Assembly (NCBI GenBank): GCA_002682825.1
Contig: NOKP01000009.1
Span: forward strand, 1,240,001-1,304,000
Reading direction: 5' to 3'
Origin: Neonectria sp. B-13
Lineage: Eukaryota > Ascomycota > Sordariomycetes > Hypocreales > Nectriaceae
Length of the DNA stretch: 64,000 nucleotides
The notes under the pieces were generated by a model, which was not told the DNA's origin, ran no database searches, and worked only from the letters and a program-made list of their open reading frames with translations. Within the stretch, counting starts at the first letter, position 1; each line of letters opens with the position of its first letter. This document shows positions 10,301 through 22,310 of the stretch, piece after piece. Both the position numbers and the translations under genes were made by a program.

Positions 10301-13300
10301 TTCCCGTGGCCATCCCGGCTGATAGATGCTGAGTCAATCACGATGTACTAAGGACATAGTATCGGATAGTAGTGATGTGGCCACCACGACAGTTGTCATC
10401 CACCACTAGGCCTCTCAAATCCGACGAGCGCCCCTGCAACTCATTCTCGAGAACTCGGTGTCTGTTGGAATGTCGGAGGTCGATGTGCGAGTGTTTGATT
10501 TTCGTCATCGAGTGCCAGGCCGTGTAAGTGCTTTCAGAAAAAAGCCCTGCCGTCCACGTTTCGAAATTCCAATCGAGTTGTACGTTGCCGTGTTTGACAG
10601 CCTCTCTGTTTCGAGTGTTGTTATTGATGAATCGATCTTCGAGTGGTGGCTGGCCATGGATGTTGTCGACAACCCCAGAACCAATAGAAACCAAACAAAC
10701 AAGCCGTGGGGCACCTCCACGTGTCCTGTTGCGCGTTTTTGCTCGCGCTGTTTCGACGACTCTTGACCACAGACGGTTATTTCTGCGCCGAGTCTCCTGA
10801 ATCAACCATTCGGGTCAGAAATTTCAAGAAGAAGAACTAACAGGTGGGGGAAGTGCGAGGGGCCCCCTTATTAATGTCTATCATAGCGCTGATGTAACAA
10901 TCGCATAGTTGTGACATCAGACCAGCCACGTGCTCGGGCGGTGCCACGATCTAGGATAGTTGCAGACAAGGGATCTCGCACCAAGGGTGTCGGCCAATAA
11001 ACTTTCAGATTATCCACGGGAATCTTGGTTCCATGCCGTGCAAGTCTCCGATCGGTTGGCGTCCGGCTACCCCCAGTTCTGGGTCTTGGGGCAAACGGGC
11101 CGTTGCGGTCGTTCGGGTGTGCATATGCAACTTTGCAGTTTATTTCAACGTCCAGACAACGGCCCTCGAACGTTGAAAGGGACTCTCACGAGGTTGAATT
11201 CCACGTTGGACACAAGTCTCGTGCCAACTTGCACCTTCGTGGGCGTCTTCTTTCGGAATCTTTTGTTTTTCTCGTCCTATGCTGTTAGCGTCAGATTTCC
11301 ATCATGACAGGCGCCATCTGTCAGAGTAGAGTCGGCACACCCGTCACAATGGGCTCCTGCCAGGTGCGAAGCCGTTTAGGTTTACACCCGTCTGTGTTTT
11401 CTCGCCCGAGACACTCCGGGCAGCTAGTTCGGGTTGGACAGGAGAAGGGAGGCCGGCATTACCGGGGCCACAATGAGGGCCACACAATAACCGGCGCGGC
11501 TGGGAGCGCAGTACATTCACACGATGGCGTTTGGTTCGTGCGCCGTGGAGCCTCGTTCTACACACTGCCATGCTGCAGGCCGGTGGGACCAGACGATAAA
11601 GAAACACACGTTGATGTGGTGGTTGGTGTTGTGATGCAGGACGGCGCATGCGACGCGTTGTGGGGACGGTTCAGGATTTCAGCGCCGTCACGTCCCACTG
11701 CTGAAGTCAAACCACCATCTGGTGATAGACGGAGTACAAAGACAGTGTCCTGTATTCGTACTGTACGAGGTTGCATGGCTAGCACGGAACCGTGTACTGG
11801 GCCTTTCACGCCAGGCGTAGGTTAATTTCGGGGTGGGAAAGGTAAAGAGGGAAGACGAGGACAGCACAATAGAGAGAAGCCGCGCCATGTCGTACCCTTA
11901 CCTGAGATACTAGGCATGGAACGGCCGGATGATATGGTCCGCCCCCCCTTGTGGTGGGCTTCTTCTCTCGACATTTGCACTTTTGTTGGTGTTGGACTAC
12001 CGGAATGGACCCTGGCGGCCAGGGGGTGAATCTATCACGGCCTGCCTTTGGGTCACAATCAAAACCTAGCCCCCACCGAGGGCCGGTCTGGAGCGGAGTT
12101 GGCAACGTGCCACTGGGGCTTCAAGCTGTTCGTGCTGCCGATCCATGTGAACGCTGTGTGAGCAGGAATCGCCCAGGGACACTAGACTGGGGGAGGATGA
12201 AGAGAACATGGCCCCCCCTACGACGTTGGAAGTGTGGGCGCCGGCTCTAGGCCTCGACCCCTCTTGATGAGCCATGAGGCGAGACGTGCAGATCCGCTTA
12301 GTCCCCCTTTGGTCTTGGCGTCGATCGTTGCTATTGATCGAGGAGGACAGCTGCCCTCGCTCTTCGGAAGCTCAATGCCCAGACCTGAGACCTCCTGCGG
12401 GAGTGGTGGCGGATTGGCGGCTCAGGCCCGGCGGGAAGAGACAACAGAACGGGGCCGGTACTTGGAGAGACATCTAGAGTACAAGGCCACAGGGATCGAA
12501 GGTAGGCTTCAAGTAGACGCAAGCAAACAAATGGCTTACAGGCCAAACAAAGGGCTTACGGTCCCCTGGCTGATGGCCCCAGGCCGTGCCGCGCCCTGCT
12601 TCGAGTTTGCCCACTATTACTCGATTTGGCATGTACCGGCATAACGTGTCATGCAGTCCTCCCCCCCCCCGCCTTTGAGTTGATAGGCATGGATTGCCAG
12701 TTGGCATCTTGGATGGATGCTGACAGCGGAGAGGAGAACAGACAATGGACCCAGCGGACAAGTACTTGGTAGGAAATAGCTAGAATGCTACCATGTAACA
12801 GCGGCCATGCATCAAGGGGGGGATATGCAGCAACAGTATGTAACGGCACCTGTTAAACAATGGCTATGTTTAGCAGAAGCCGCAGGATCAAGCATGGCAT
12901 GATAGCGCGAAGGCGACCTCCTGCAGCTAGTAAAAGCCGGCTCGATGCCTCTTGTCGCCGCGCCGTTCAAGCTTTGAGCACGTATCATGGCCGTGTTATA
13001 CCCCTGCCCCGGCCCGCCCGCAAGTCTTCTGCGTTCGGGACCCTCGAGATAGACAAGACGGGGGGAACCTCGAGGCACACCGCGGGGCCGGAAATAGTGA
13101 CTACCTAGAAACAGTGACTGGGAACAGGTGCCAATCACCACAACAGGCTCCAATGTGGCGTCATTAGACATTGGATGCAATCCACAGCCAAGAAGTGCGC
13201 TTGTGTTAAGGCTGCAGTGGCCAATACGAACCTTGATCCCCAAAAACTGGTTGACGGGTCGAGGATCGAAGCGTCCACCCCCAGTTTGGGCTGGGGCAGA

Positions 13301-13571
13301 CTTAACAGCCCTGTCAGGCTTCCCAAGCCTACTCAGTTCTGTGGCAAGCGAGTGTGTTTGGTGTGAATTTGCTTAGTGTTTCCAAACTGCACTGATCTGG
13401 ATATTGGCTCGAAAGCTGCATTGATTCCATATCCTCAAGAAACCCCCCCCCGGACGCCATCATTAGCCGACCTAAAAGTTATAGATATATTGTTGCTCTC
13501 TCGAGCTCGGGTTCGTCGTCGCGTTTGCATCATATCTCAGGGTTGCCTCCCTGCCGTCAAAGTTTTGAAAT
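7320..13571. other. 6.25-kb gene-poor region with a fold-back element
   Basis: No reading frame here has a recognisable domain, consistent codon bias or intron structure. Open frames of 60-170 codons occur on both strands with mutually overlapping, low-complexity translations. The stretch contains a 200-bp palindrome (listed separately) and small C-runs near 12661 and 13445. A minus-strand stretch around 8880-9320 has a faint resemblance to a transporter fragment but is not convincing. It serves as the promoter side of the AMP-ligase gene on the left and the 3' flank of the bZIP gene on the right. Confidence 0.5.
9644..9844. repeat. Long fold-back (inverted-repeat) element, MITE-like
   Basis: Two arms of about 73 bp (9644-9716 and 9772-9844) are inverted copies with roughly 85-90% identity by eye. 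They share ATTCATGATAGTAAGTATAG, TCCTTCCTAATTT and the outer GAGACAGATC. The 55-bp centre is itself loosely palindromic around GCCGGG. This would fold as one hairpin. No protein is encoded. A small non-autonomous DNA-transposon derivative is the simplest reading. I could not define a clear target-site duplication, so termini are approximate. Confidence 0.8.
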
Positions 13572-14642
13572 TCAAGTCTCTTGGTGTTCGGGGTCTTTGC
13601 ACGGAGACTCTCTTCCGATCCCCTTGACGTAGCGCTGGGCTTCGTGGGCAATGTAGTTTTGGATCATCTCGCAGCCGCAGTCGGTGTGTTGTAGGAGTTG
13701 CATCTTGAGCAGGTACACGTCGTGTGTGAGGCTGGCGTGGCACGCGGACAACTCGCTGTTGATGCGCTCCATGTCCTGCTCTATGGTTTTGAGTTTCTGC
13801 GCGTCCTCCTTCTTCTTGACCCGGAACTTATTGGAGGCGATTCGGTTTCGCTGCTGAATCTTCTTGGTGGCCGGCTCGGCCTGTTCCGAGGGCGAACCGA
13901 GAACAAATTCCTCGTCGTCGCTCCCGTCGTCCGTCTTGCTGGGTTTCTTGCTGCCGCCGTCGCTCTTTTTGTTTTTGCCGCTGCTCTTGCTCTTGTCGAT
14001 CTTGCTGCTGGTCTTGTCGTCGCGCTTGCCGTTCGGCTTGACGCTCGGCTTGCTAGTGCTGCCGCCGCTTCTGGCGCTGCCGCGGCGACTCTTTGAATAT
14101 TCCGACTCGGGCGGTGATGGTGGTTTGATTTCGTCGTTCTGGACAGAGCTGCGCCTCGTGGATTTTCGACTTGGACGTTCGGCGGAGTCGCGCTCGCGCC
14201 TTCGAGGGTCTTGCTGGGTTGCGGGAGGTGCTGGCCAGTCGGCCGAGGCTACGGTTTCCTTGAACTCTGTCTGCTCAGCAACGGAGGCCATCGGGGTGTA
14301 TTCGGTGTTGGGGCTCGGCCAGGTCGAATAGCCGAGAGAGTTGCTTTCATAGCCGCAGGGGTATCCGTTGGGCAGGAAGTTGGTTTGCACAGAGGTGGGC
14401 GTCAATTCATCTCCGTCTTGGAGCGAACCCACGGGGGCCGACTGGTCCGCCGACCACCATTGCTCCCAGGGGAGGTCCAGGGGAGCATTGAAGCTGATGA
14501 AGGTCGGCTCGCCCGTCAAGGTGTTGAAGCCATGGAAGGCTCCCTCATCCATGGCGTTGACGGGAGGATACTGCGGCGGACAGGAAATCTGGGTCCCGTC
14601 GGTGTAGGGAAGAGGGAGGGGCGCTGAAGATGTCGAAGGCAT
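13572..14642 (-). CDS. bZIP transcription factor
   Basis: Nuclear regulator, single exon, 356 aa, ATG at 14642 (an upstream in-frame GTG was not used). The N-terminal half is Pro/Ser-rich. Residues ~130-255 form a highly basic, Ser/Lys-rich spacer (KSTRRSS, KSKSSGKNKKSDGGSKK). The basic region near residue 260 is KKIQQRNRIASNKFRVKKKE with the NxxxSxxFRxKKK pattern of a fungal bZIP subfamily. A short leucine heptad helix follows (LKTIEQDMERINSEL, ending in YLLKMQLLQHTDCGC). The terminal HTDCGCEMIQNYIAHEA block is characteristic of that subfamily. Related proteins occur near secondary-metabolite loci or in stress control, but nothing here shows the target. It stands alone, with 3.5 kb of non-coding DNA upstream, which suggests a long regulatory region. 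Confidence 0.9.
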   Translation of the reverse strand: MPSTSSAPLPLPYTDGTQISCPPQYPPVNAMDEGAFHGFNTLTGEPTFISFNAPLDLPWEQWWSADQSAPVGSLQDGDELTPTSVQTNFLPNGYPCGYESNSLGYSTWPSPNTEYTPMASVAEQTEFKETVASADWPAPPATQQDPRRRERDSAERPSRKSTRRSSVQNDEIKPPSPPESEYSKSRRGSARSGGSTSKPSVKPNGKRDDKTSSKIDKSKSSGKNKKSDGGSKKPSKTDDGSDDEEFVLGSPSEQAEPATKKIQQRNRIASNKFRVKKKEDAQKLKTIEQDMERINSELSACHASLTHDVYLLKMQLLQHTDCGCEMIQNYIAHEAQRYVKGIGRESPCKDPEHQET

Positions 14643-16128
14643 CACTCGGTGGTAGACACAGGACGGTTGATTATCGATGACGTTCGGGTTGCTTCGAGCT
14701 GCTGGGAGGGCCGCGGCCGCAAGTGGTCGGAGGTATCAGAGGTGTGAGAGGGTTGAGGGTTGAGAGGTTTGAAAGGCTTCAGGGGTTGTCGTGGCTGATG
14801 GTCCTGGTATTTCCAACCAAGATCCGGCGATGATGTCAAGGGGAACAATATGAAGTGTGTGGGGGGGAGGGGAGCTGGAAGCAGCACACGGTCTGATGAA
14901 GCGAATAAGAAGACTCTCTGGAACGGCAGGGTTTGGGACAAGCAGGTAGGTAGGCCTGCGGAATGCACAGCAGAGAGGATCAGGTACCATACTAACAGTC
15001 TAACAGACCTCCAGCCCAATGGCTGCAGGACCCCTAGAGATGAACCCCCCTCCCCACGGACAAAACCTAGGGACGGAACGCAGAGCCGGCCTTGAAAGGC
15101 AGTTAGTTGGCTGGAATATGGGGTTTCCCTTTGGGGCTGAAGACTCGAGTCCGACTATCGAGATTGATGTGCGAACTAGCCAAGGTTCGTGCCAGCTGGG
15201 CTCTGGGCCATCTCAGGCTCGGCCGACGGGCAACGGGCGACGGGCAACGGGCATCGCGGCGAGGCCAGAGCATCGAGATGGAAGATGGCCGACGAGGAAC
15301 GAGGAGAGTGGCTTGTTGAGTGTGCTGCAACGCCGCAGTCTCGATGCGGAGCACGGGAAGACGGCCATCACAGGTGGTCACAGGCGGTACCTTCAAGGTC
15401 TACGGGTCACAGGACATTGTGGGAAGTCGGCGGAAGCCTATGGTCGGCTGGCTGTAGTGGACAGCAGGGGAATATTTCATACCACCCGAAAGTGGTGGAC
15501 AGCGGACGACACCCGGACACCCAGTGACGCTGTGGCCCGGGCCTGTCATGGGCTCACAGCCTGGTAGAAGTGGACATGGTTCATAGCGGAGAAGCGCATT
15601 GGCGCAGGCCCGGCGCTGATTGGCCAGCTAGCTGCGAAGAGACTGCCGACGCGGAGCCTTGTGATTGACGGGAAGCGAGCCGGATTCAACTACAGGCCGT
15701 GATACGTTGAACTGCTCGGCGGCGAAACAGCAAAGAACGAGATGATACAGGAACGCGGCCTTTTTCCCTTCACATTTTCGGTGGGAATGCCAGATGGCCT
15801 GTACAGCACCCAAACACGCCACCGAATCCCGGAGGGGCGAAGGGGGGCGCCGTTAGGGAAATGGCAGATAACGCAAGCCCGCGATGCGATGCCGGGTTGC
15901 ATTGCTCGCGAGTTGAGGCGAGAGTTTGGAACCCTTTTTTGCTTTGCAACGTGCAGCCAACGGGCTTGGGATGTGTCGATTGAATTGTCAACCGAGTACA
16001 CGGGCTGTAGCCCTGCACGCCACGGTCTCCAGTCCATTCTTCTGCATGTTCCGTCATGTATGGTGGCAGTGTGGCCATCGACTTGAATGCCTGCGCACTG
16101 GGGTGTGATGCGTGCCGTCTCCATGAGT

Positions 16129-16163
16129 GCGTGTGTGTGTGTGCATGCGTGTGCGCGCGTACG
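16129..16163. repeat. GT/GC-rich dinucleotide microsatellite
   Basis: Runs of GTGTGTGTGT interrupted by CATGC and ending GCGCGCGTACGTA. Non-coding, alternating purine-pyrimidine. Confidence 0.8.
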
Positions 16164-16782
16164 TATGAGTTTGGATGAGGCGAGGAAAGTCGTGGCGAAG
16201 TCGCCCATATCTCCCGAGTTGCCGTCCAGAGTTCCTATGTCCTACCAGCCAGCCGAAACTACTCTCCGAACCAGGAAGCCAGTCAACTGACCCTCTCCAA
16301 GAGCCCGGGGCATGAAAACAAAGCTTCCCAGCATCAAGTGCGAGTACCGTACGTGCATTATCCACGGCCGCTTCTGTCGTTGGTCAGGGGCCTGCCCTCT
16401 TGCATGGGGGGAGAGAGATCGACGACAATAAGACCCGAACCAAACAAATCTTCCTGTCGTCTGCATCCAGCTTCGTCCATGGCTGCCATGTCGCCGTCCT
16501 TGACGGACAGCACAACCCTTTCACCCCGGCCAACTCTGAACCGGGACCGAGGCCTAAGACCCGACCTTGTTTGTAGGTAGGCTTGCATGCCCTGGTTGCA
16601 CTCTGGAGGCGCCCCCCTCCTTCACTTTGTCAGCTCTTTGTCTTGGATAACCTGTTTACACCGCAGAACTTGGCTGCGTGGTTCCAGGGATAATCCCGAG
16701 TCCTCTCCTCCTCTTGGCCGGGACGTAGCACCTTTGATATGCCTAGTACGCCTTCAAGCATGTAGCAAACGAGGCTTGGAAA

Positions 16783-16812
16783 CCTTGCCTTGCCTTGCCT
16801 TGCTTTGTCTTG
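16783..16812. repeat. CCTTG pentanucleotide repeat
   Basis: Four exact CCTTG units followed by CTTTG and TCTTG variants. Non-coding simple repeat. Confidence 0.8.
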
Positions 16813-18137
16813 GTTATCCGTTGAATCTTCCCGTGCAATGTCCTTCCACCTGCCGTGCGGTGTGGCTCCAGTCTCAGGGTTGACTGACTTCATCTCCCAG
16901 CGGACTAATACTCCGGACACGACTCCACCGTCGTCGGGCTGCAATGCAAGCATGTATGTCGCTGTCTGCCACTTATTCCAGACCAAACCAAGCAAGCACA
17001 CCTGGGCATCCTCCGCTGCCACACCATCCTGCAACCGGTCAACAAAAGAGGCAGATTCTTGGCCGACGGCCGAAGAGCTGCATCAGACCTTAACTAAGAA
17101 GTGCCGCTTGGCCCACTCCAACCACAACTCGCTTGCAGGAGCCACATACGTTATCCCTGTCCACAATATTTGAACAGAAACAATGGCTTCGACCTGTAGG
17201 ATATCGATTCTTGGCGCCATCGCCGTGTCCGACTGGCCCGGCCAGCCATTTGGCATCAGCCGACCCCTTGGCGTGAACCTCACGACAGTTCCAAAGCCAC
17301 TCGGGTTCTAGCAAAAGGAAAGGCACATATTTCTAAGCAGGTCGATCTTGGAACGGTCCCACAGAGGGACTCGACGCTGAAAGCTGCGGCCGAAATCCAC
17401 CTTGGCCTTGACGCCGCAGTGGACAGCGTGCCGACACGAAAGCCAAGCAACAGTAGGAACCAAGGGACTAAACTGCCCAACGCTGCGCGACAGCGACGAG
17501 AGACAAGGAAAAATCAAACAAAGCGTATACTTGCTTTGCTTCGTACTCGCGTACAAAGCGTAATGGCCTTTATGGCCTGGGCTCCTTGCGGCATCCATGA
17601 TCCATTCTCAGCTGGAATCATTTCACTTTGCAATGACTCGAAAACCTGCTTCTGGTCGGGAAAAGGCCACTCCTCTCCGTGACACCCAGTGGACTGCAGG
17701 GAGTCCTGATAGGGGGCTGAAGCCGTTAGTGGTGGAGCAGGATTGCTCGCTGGCTGGTCCCCTGTTGAGGAAGCCAGTCAGCAGAGCAGCGTTTTCTCCC
17801 ACCAACAAACAACAGGACGTGCAAGTTCCTGAGCTATTTTGAGCTGCTTGAGCTTCTTGTCCTTGCGGAACTCTACTGTCATGAATTTGCCATCAGCAGC
17901 TTTAGTCCTTCTGCTTCTGTGCTTCAGTTAGCCTCTCCTGTATGAGGCGGCGCTGTGATTCACCGCCGTCTGTTTAGCCTTGTCCGTGGCCCTTCTTCTT
18001 CGACTTTATGTTGCACGATGCAACTCTCGCAGATCAAAGCCAGGACTCTCCTCGCCGGCTTCAACACTGCACCTTAATGTAAGGAATACCCTAAACGCTC
18101 GTCATCGTTGTCCTCTTTTCGGCCTGTTCAGTTCCAG

Positions 18138-19020
18138 ATGCGAAGCCCAACTCCCTTCCCGGCCCTCGTGCTGCATCGCGTGAAGCGAGAAAGATCAGAC
18201 GAACACGAACCAATAATCATCAGCAGTCGCAGCCCTTCCCCCGCACCTCGATCTACCAAACGCTCTCGCGACCGACTCTTCACGGCCCTGGAACATGGCG
18301 ACCCGCTCCTCCGTATCCCACGATCCATCACGACCGCCGACGACCTCGACGAAGTCGAACTGAAGCGCTGCTTCGAGATCCTCCATGCTTGCGCCGTCGC
18401 CACCGACCCCACCGCGACTTTGACGTCGACGCGGGAAACCATGGAGGGCTTCTTGGACGCCGTCTTCAACGGCTGGACGGGCAACGCGACCGACGAACCG
18501 AGCAAGCCTGCCTTGGACTTTGTCCTCCGCGAGTACATCAGCGTCGGCAACGTTTGCGGTGAGATGCAGCATAAACCTACCACTTTGCGCAAGCTGATAT
18601 CTTTCCCCCCTTTTAGAGCAGCCGTCTTGCCACCGTGGGAAGTCATGCGCCGATGCGCCTGCGTGCAGGGTGGTTGTCTACGTCATGGCTACGTATAGAA
18701 GCAGGCCCGCGCAACTCGAGATTGGCTATTGCCTCAACGAACCCTCGAGCAAAGACTGCGAGTTCTTTTGCCCGATAGAGCGAGATGATATCCGATAGGA
18801 CGGCATCGACTGGCTGGGAATGCTGAAAAACGAGACCAAACGGTCGTGCATCGCCAAGATCCACAAGTACAACAAGCACAAGGCCGTTTGGCAAGCTAGG
18901 AGGCTGATACAAGCCTGGGCAAAGGGCAGCGTCTGCATGGGCGAGGACAATACCGTGCTCGCGTTTGTGAAAAGGGAAGCTGTCAACGCAGCCTTTGTTG
19001 CAATGGGAGGCGGCGCATAA
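18138..19020 (+). pseudogene. Hypothetical protein gene interrupted by an in-frame TAG
   Basis: Family not recognised. Exon 1 (18138-18558) starts MRSPTPFPALVLHRVKRER and continues with a Ser/Arg-rich segment (SSRSPSPAPRSTKRSRDR), then an acidic helical part. A 58-nt intron (18559-18616, GTGAGA..TTTTAG) joins in frame to exon 2, whose segment RPAQLEIGYCLNEPSSKDCE has good coding character. TAG at 18796-18798 then stops translation after residue 199. The same frame stays open beyond it for 74 more codons with equally protein-like content (DGIDWLGMLKNETKRSCIAK, VLAFVKREAVNAAF), ending TAA at 19020. One base change (for example CAG to TAG, the direction RIP favours) would explain it. Alternatives are a truncated but functional protein, stop readthrough or a sequencing error. 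The GC-rich Lys/Arg/Ser N-terminus suggests nuclear location; function unknown. Confidence 0.55.
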
Positions 19021-19262
19021 TCGGCCAAGAGGCTGATGCTTGGGGCACATGGCGGACGTCTTACACGGCGTTTGGGGCTGCGGGCGGCAGTGCTTTTTTC
19101 AATTGAAATCAGGATGCTGGTGAACTTGCAACGCTGAAGCAGCGGAATGTTGCACTTACACGCCGACCGCGGAAACTTTGTTCCAACTTTGGGCGTTTCA
19201 CTGGGTCCCGAGGCGCTTTAAAGTATTCTAACCTGCCTCTTGCATTTTCAACCTGAAGAGCT

Positions 19263-21300
19263 CTATGCCTCTTGTTTTAAATGATTTTTTATAGACCGAA
19301 GTCCGGAGTGCGCGTGATCGTGCCCCTCGTGGTCCTCATCGTCCTCGGGCCAATCCGGAAACCCATCCTCGAACAGATCCTCCAGCGCGTCCCGCTTCTG
19401 GCCGTCGTCCATCTTTCCGTCCCGCATCGTCTCCTCCCATTCTGCATATTCAGAGTCCGTGAGCAGACACTCATCCAGCATGGCTTCCAATGCCGGATTG
19501 TCCAGATCTTCCCCGATAAAGACCAGCTCCTGACGGCGATCGCCCCACTCGCCCCCTTTTTTGATGTCATGCTGCACAAGACCATCGACTTCATCGTCGC
19601 CGGTGGTGTATTCCTCTGGCGGGAGGGTGCAGAACCAGGGGCGACCGCCGGTCATGGTCAGCATCGCGCCGGCTTGCGACCAGTCGCCCGCGCGGTTCGG
19701 CCGCGTCGCCATGAAGAACTCGCCCTTGGACCTGAAGAGCCGGCCTACGACGGGATTCTTGCGCTTGTTTGCGAGGATTTCCTCGTTGGACGGCGGGACG
19801 AGGTCTTCGAGCATGGTGTGGTCTTCGCGCTCACCGGTCTTGGGTGATGCAGACGGAGATGGCACGGTTTGCACGGTTGAGCCTGAGCTGTGAGGCGACG
19901 AAGGCGACCCCCTCGACATGTCACTTTCTTCCTCGCCGACAGTCTCTGCGTCGTCATAGTCACTCATCTCTGCGTCTTCTTCATCCTCATCCTCATCCTC
20001 GTCTTCATCCTCGTCTACTTGCTCGAGTTGCAAGATAAACTTGTCATACAGCAACGACCACAGACGCCGAGGATGAAAAGGCCGACGGCGACTGTAGATG
20101 AAGCTCCCGACATTGTACTCTTCAGTCTCTGGTTTGGGCGTGACTACGTTCCGACCGTTGACCTACAGGTATTAGCCAGGAACCTTGGACAGTTTAAACA
20201 CTGGGGCACAAGTGGCGAATGAGGGGTTGCACACCTCACGAACCGTCATGGCATGCAGATCCTGAAGCCATCCATAGCCGGATTGGGCAACCTGGAGGTT
20301 GAACAAGCCCGTGTTGACAAGCTCGCTTACGTCGATCTTGCCGTAACTCGACTCCAGGATTCTGGCGCGGCGGTTGAGCTTCTGGATCAATCGCAGCAGC
20401 TGAGGTTTGGTTTCGCTGTCGATCTGTGGCGAATTAGAAGACTTCCAGACTCTTTCCTCGGACAAGCTTACCATGTCGACCTTGTTCAAGATGATGACAT
20501 CGGCGAACTCTATCTGGTCAACCATCAAGTCCGACACGGTGCGTTCGTCCTCGGCCGTAACGTCATCACGCCGTGATGAAATCAAGTCGCCCGTGTCAAA
20601 GTCGTGGAGCATGGTGAACGCATCAATGACCGTCACCGTGGTATCCAGCCGGGCAAACTTTTCCAGGCCACCAGCCTCCTTGCTGCGAGATGTTAGCAGA
20701 GCAGGAGAGGTCGAGTGCGAGTACTGACAGTTGGTTGAGGACTTTGAGCATGTCCTCGTCCAAGCCCGCAACGCCGTCTAGGGAGCCCATGGCGCCCATC
20801 TGCTCGGCGAGGCGAGAGTCGAACGTCTCGGCGACCTGTTCGGGTTCGCTGATGCCGCTGCTTTCGATGATTATGTAGTCAAACTGCTGCAGCTGCGCGA
20901 GACGGACAAGCTCCTCCAGCAGGTCTCCCCGGAGTGTGCAGCAGATGCAGCCATTCTGCAGCGCAATGACCTTTTCGTTCGTCTTCGTCAGGTGGTGGGT
21001 TTTCTTGATCAAGGAAGCGTCGACATTGATACTGCGATGGTTAGCGATGCTGGTAGGAAGAACGGGACACCTACGCTCCAATGTCGTTGACTATGACGGC
21101 AATACGGAGACCGTGATCGCTGCGGAGGATATGCTGCAGGAGGGTTGTCTTTCCAGATCCCTAGACAAGTAAGCACCAACCCTCGCACAGCGTATAGGAC
21201 TTACCAGAAATCCAGACAACAAGGTGACGGGCAAAGCCTTTGGAGGAACGACAGTCTGTGTGTTCCTTTTGGAGCTCGCCTTGACTCGAATCTTGGCCAT
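19263..21300 (-). CDS. CobW/P47K-family (COG0523) metallochaperone GTPase
   Basis: G3E-family GTPase thought to deliver a metal ion, Zn in the best-studied eukaryotic relatives, to client proteins. Six exons (21205-21300, 21075-21160, 20729-21031, 20472-20682, 20235-20423, 19263-20162) give 594 aa. The Walker A motif GSGKTTLLQH straddles the first junction. The metal-binding CxCC motif is present in NGCICCTLRGDL. IIESSGISEP is switch II-like and ILNKVDM is the guanine-specificity NKxD. The final exon carries the CobW C-terminal domain, starting FIYSRRRPFHPRRLW. An acidic Asp/Glu insert of about 35 residues (DEDEDEDEDEDEEDAE) sits inside it, encoded by a CCTCAT-type microsatellite. The C-terminus is His/Asp-rich (DHEGHDHAHSG), plausible extra metal ligands. 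At 594 aa it is longer than bacterial CobW proteins because of these insertions. No metal-response element was recognised upstream. Confidence 0.95.
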
Positions 21301-22310
21301 TTCGATTGCAGAAAGTTTGACAACCCAGGAAGACAACGACTCTGATTAAGCGAAGTGAAAGCCGATGCATCTCAACAATGGCAGAGACAATAGGGGTTCA
21401 TATACTCATCCTTGACTTGTCGATGCTTCGCCTACATGCGACGTGGTCATCAAGGTGCTGTCCGAGACCATCAAGGTATCGCGACCCCAGCTTTTACGAC
21501 TGATGACATTTACAGGCAAGCAATTGGCCATCCTTATCGACGGCTCAGGAACTGTGGGTTCGTCTAGGTCAAAAGAGGCATAGACGTCGGAGACGTGCAG
21601 AGCCGCGTTTACTTGGACAACCAACAAGGTGCGGATGGGCTGGTTCGTCCCGCGACCTGGCTTCTCTTTCGGAATGGAATCGGAGGCGAACCTTGCTGGC
21701 CGCATGTTCGAGTGAACAACCTGCATGGTGCAAGTAGAGTCAAAGGACACATTGGAAGCGTGTTCCGCTATCCGGATGAGTCTAAGTGGTGCTTGGGCGG
21801 ATTGGTCGGTAATGGCGGGTGTCAAAGGTAAGAATTCCTTGTTTACGCCTGAAATTAATAACCAGTGGCCAGCAAGGTTTAAACCAGAGTAGGTAGTCTC
21901 TCTGATAACTTATCGCACCTTGACAAGGCTGTACCCTAGTTGAGACACGTCAATTGCCCTTTAATATTGGGGAGTTAGGACTATCGAGCTGCTATGCCTC
22001 AAAGACGCATCGTCTCAGGAACAACTTGTCGGATGCAAATAAGAGCGATTACAACTTCTTCACTGCTAACATGGCTGCAGATAATGGATAAATGCAACAA
22101 AGCTATAGACATGTTGAGCGGCTGGAAAATGGTCGGCTCCGGCTTGAACAGCTCTTTCCGCATCGGTATCCCAATGATCAAATATCGCCCCTATTTGGCG
22201 GGAGCTCCTTGCCGCACCTGCAGGCACGACGGTTTGCGTTATAACCAGCATAGCTCCGTGATAACGACTCTAATATACGTTCTTAAACTAACCTTTATTG
22301 CTAGATGAGT
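21301..22310. other. Intergenic, no gene seen
   Basis: Lies between the 5' end of the CobW gene and the 3' end of the nitrilase gene. The minus-strand frame at 21406-21825 and the others here show no family resemblance. The part nearest 21300 must hold the CobW promoter. Confidence 0.45.

Larger units (their letters stand above)
14643..18137. other. 3.5-kb non-coding region upstream of the bZIP gene
   Basis: No gene can be supported. Visible simple sequence includes a doubled 14-bp unit GACGGGCAACGGGC at 15225-15252, a GT/GC-rich tract at 16129-16163 and a CCTTG pentamer run at 16783-16812. The region probably contains the bZIP 5' UTR and promoter on the minus strand and the leader of the gene at 18138 on the plus strand. 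The translations of its open frames are low complexity and overlap on both strands. Confidence 0.5.

Noticed and set aside
10338..10805. 155-codon minus-strand frame
   Set aside because: Overlapped by equally long frames on the plus strand and no domain-like segment. Treated as chance.
11304..11825. 173-codon plus-strand frame starting at a true ATG
   Set aside because: Low-complexity Arg/Gly/Ser/Pro translation, no signal peptide or conserved motif, competing antisense frames.
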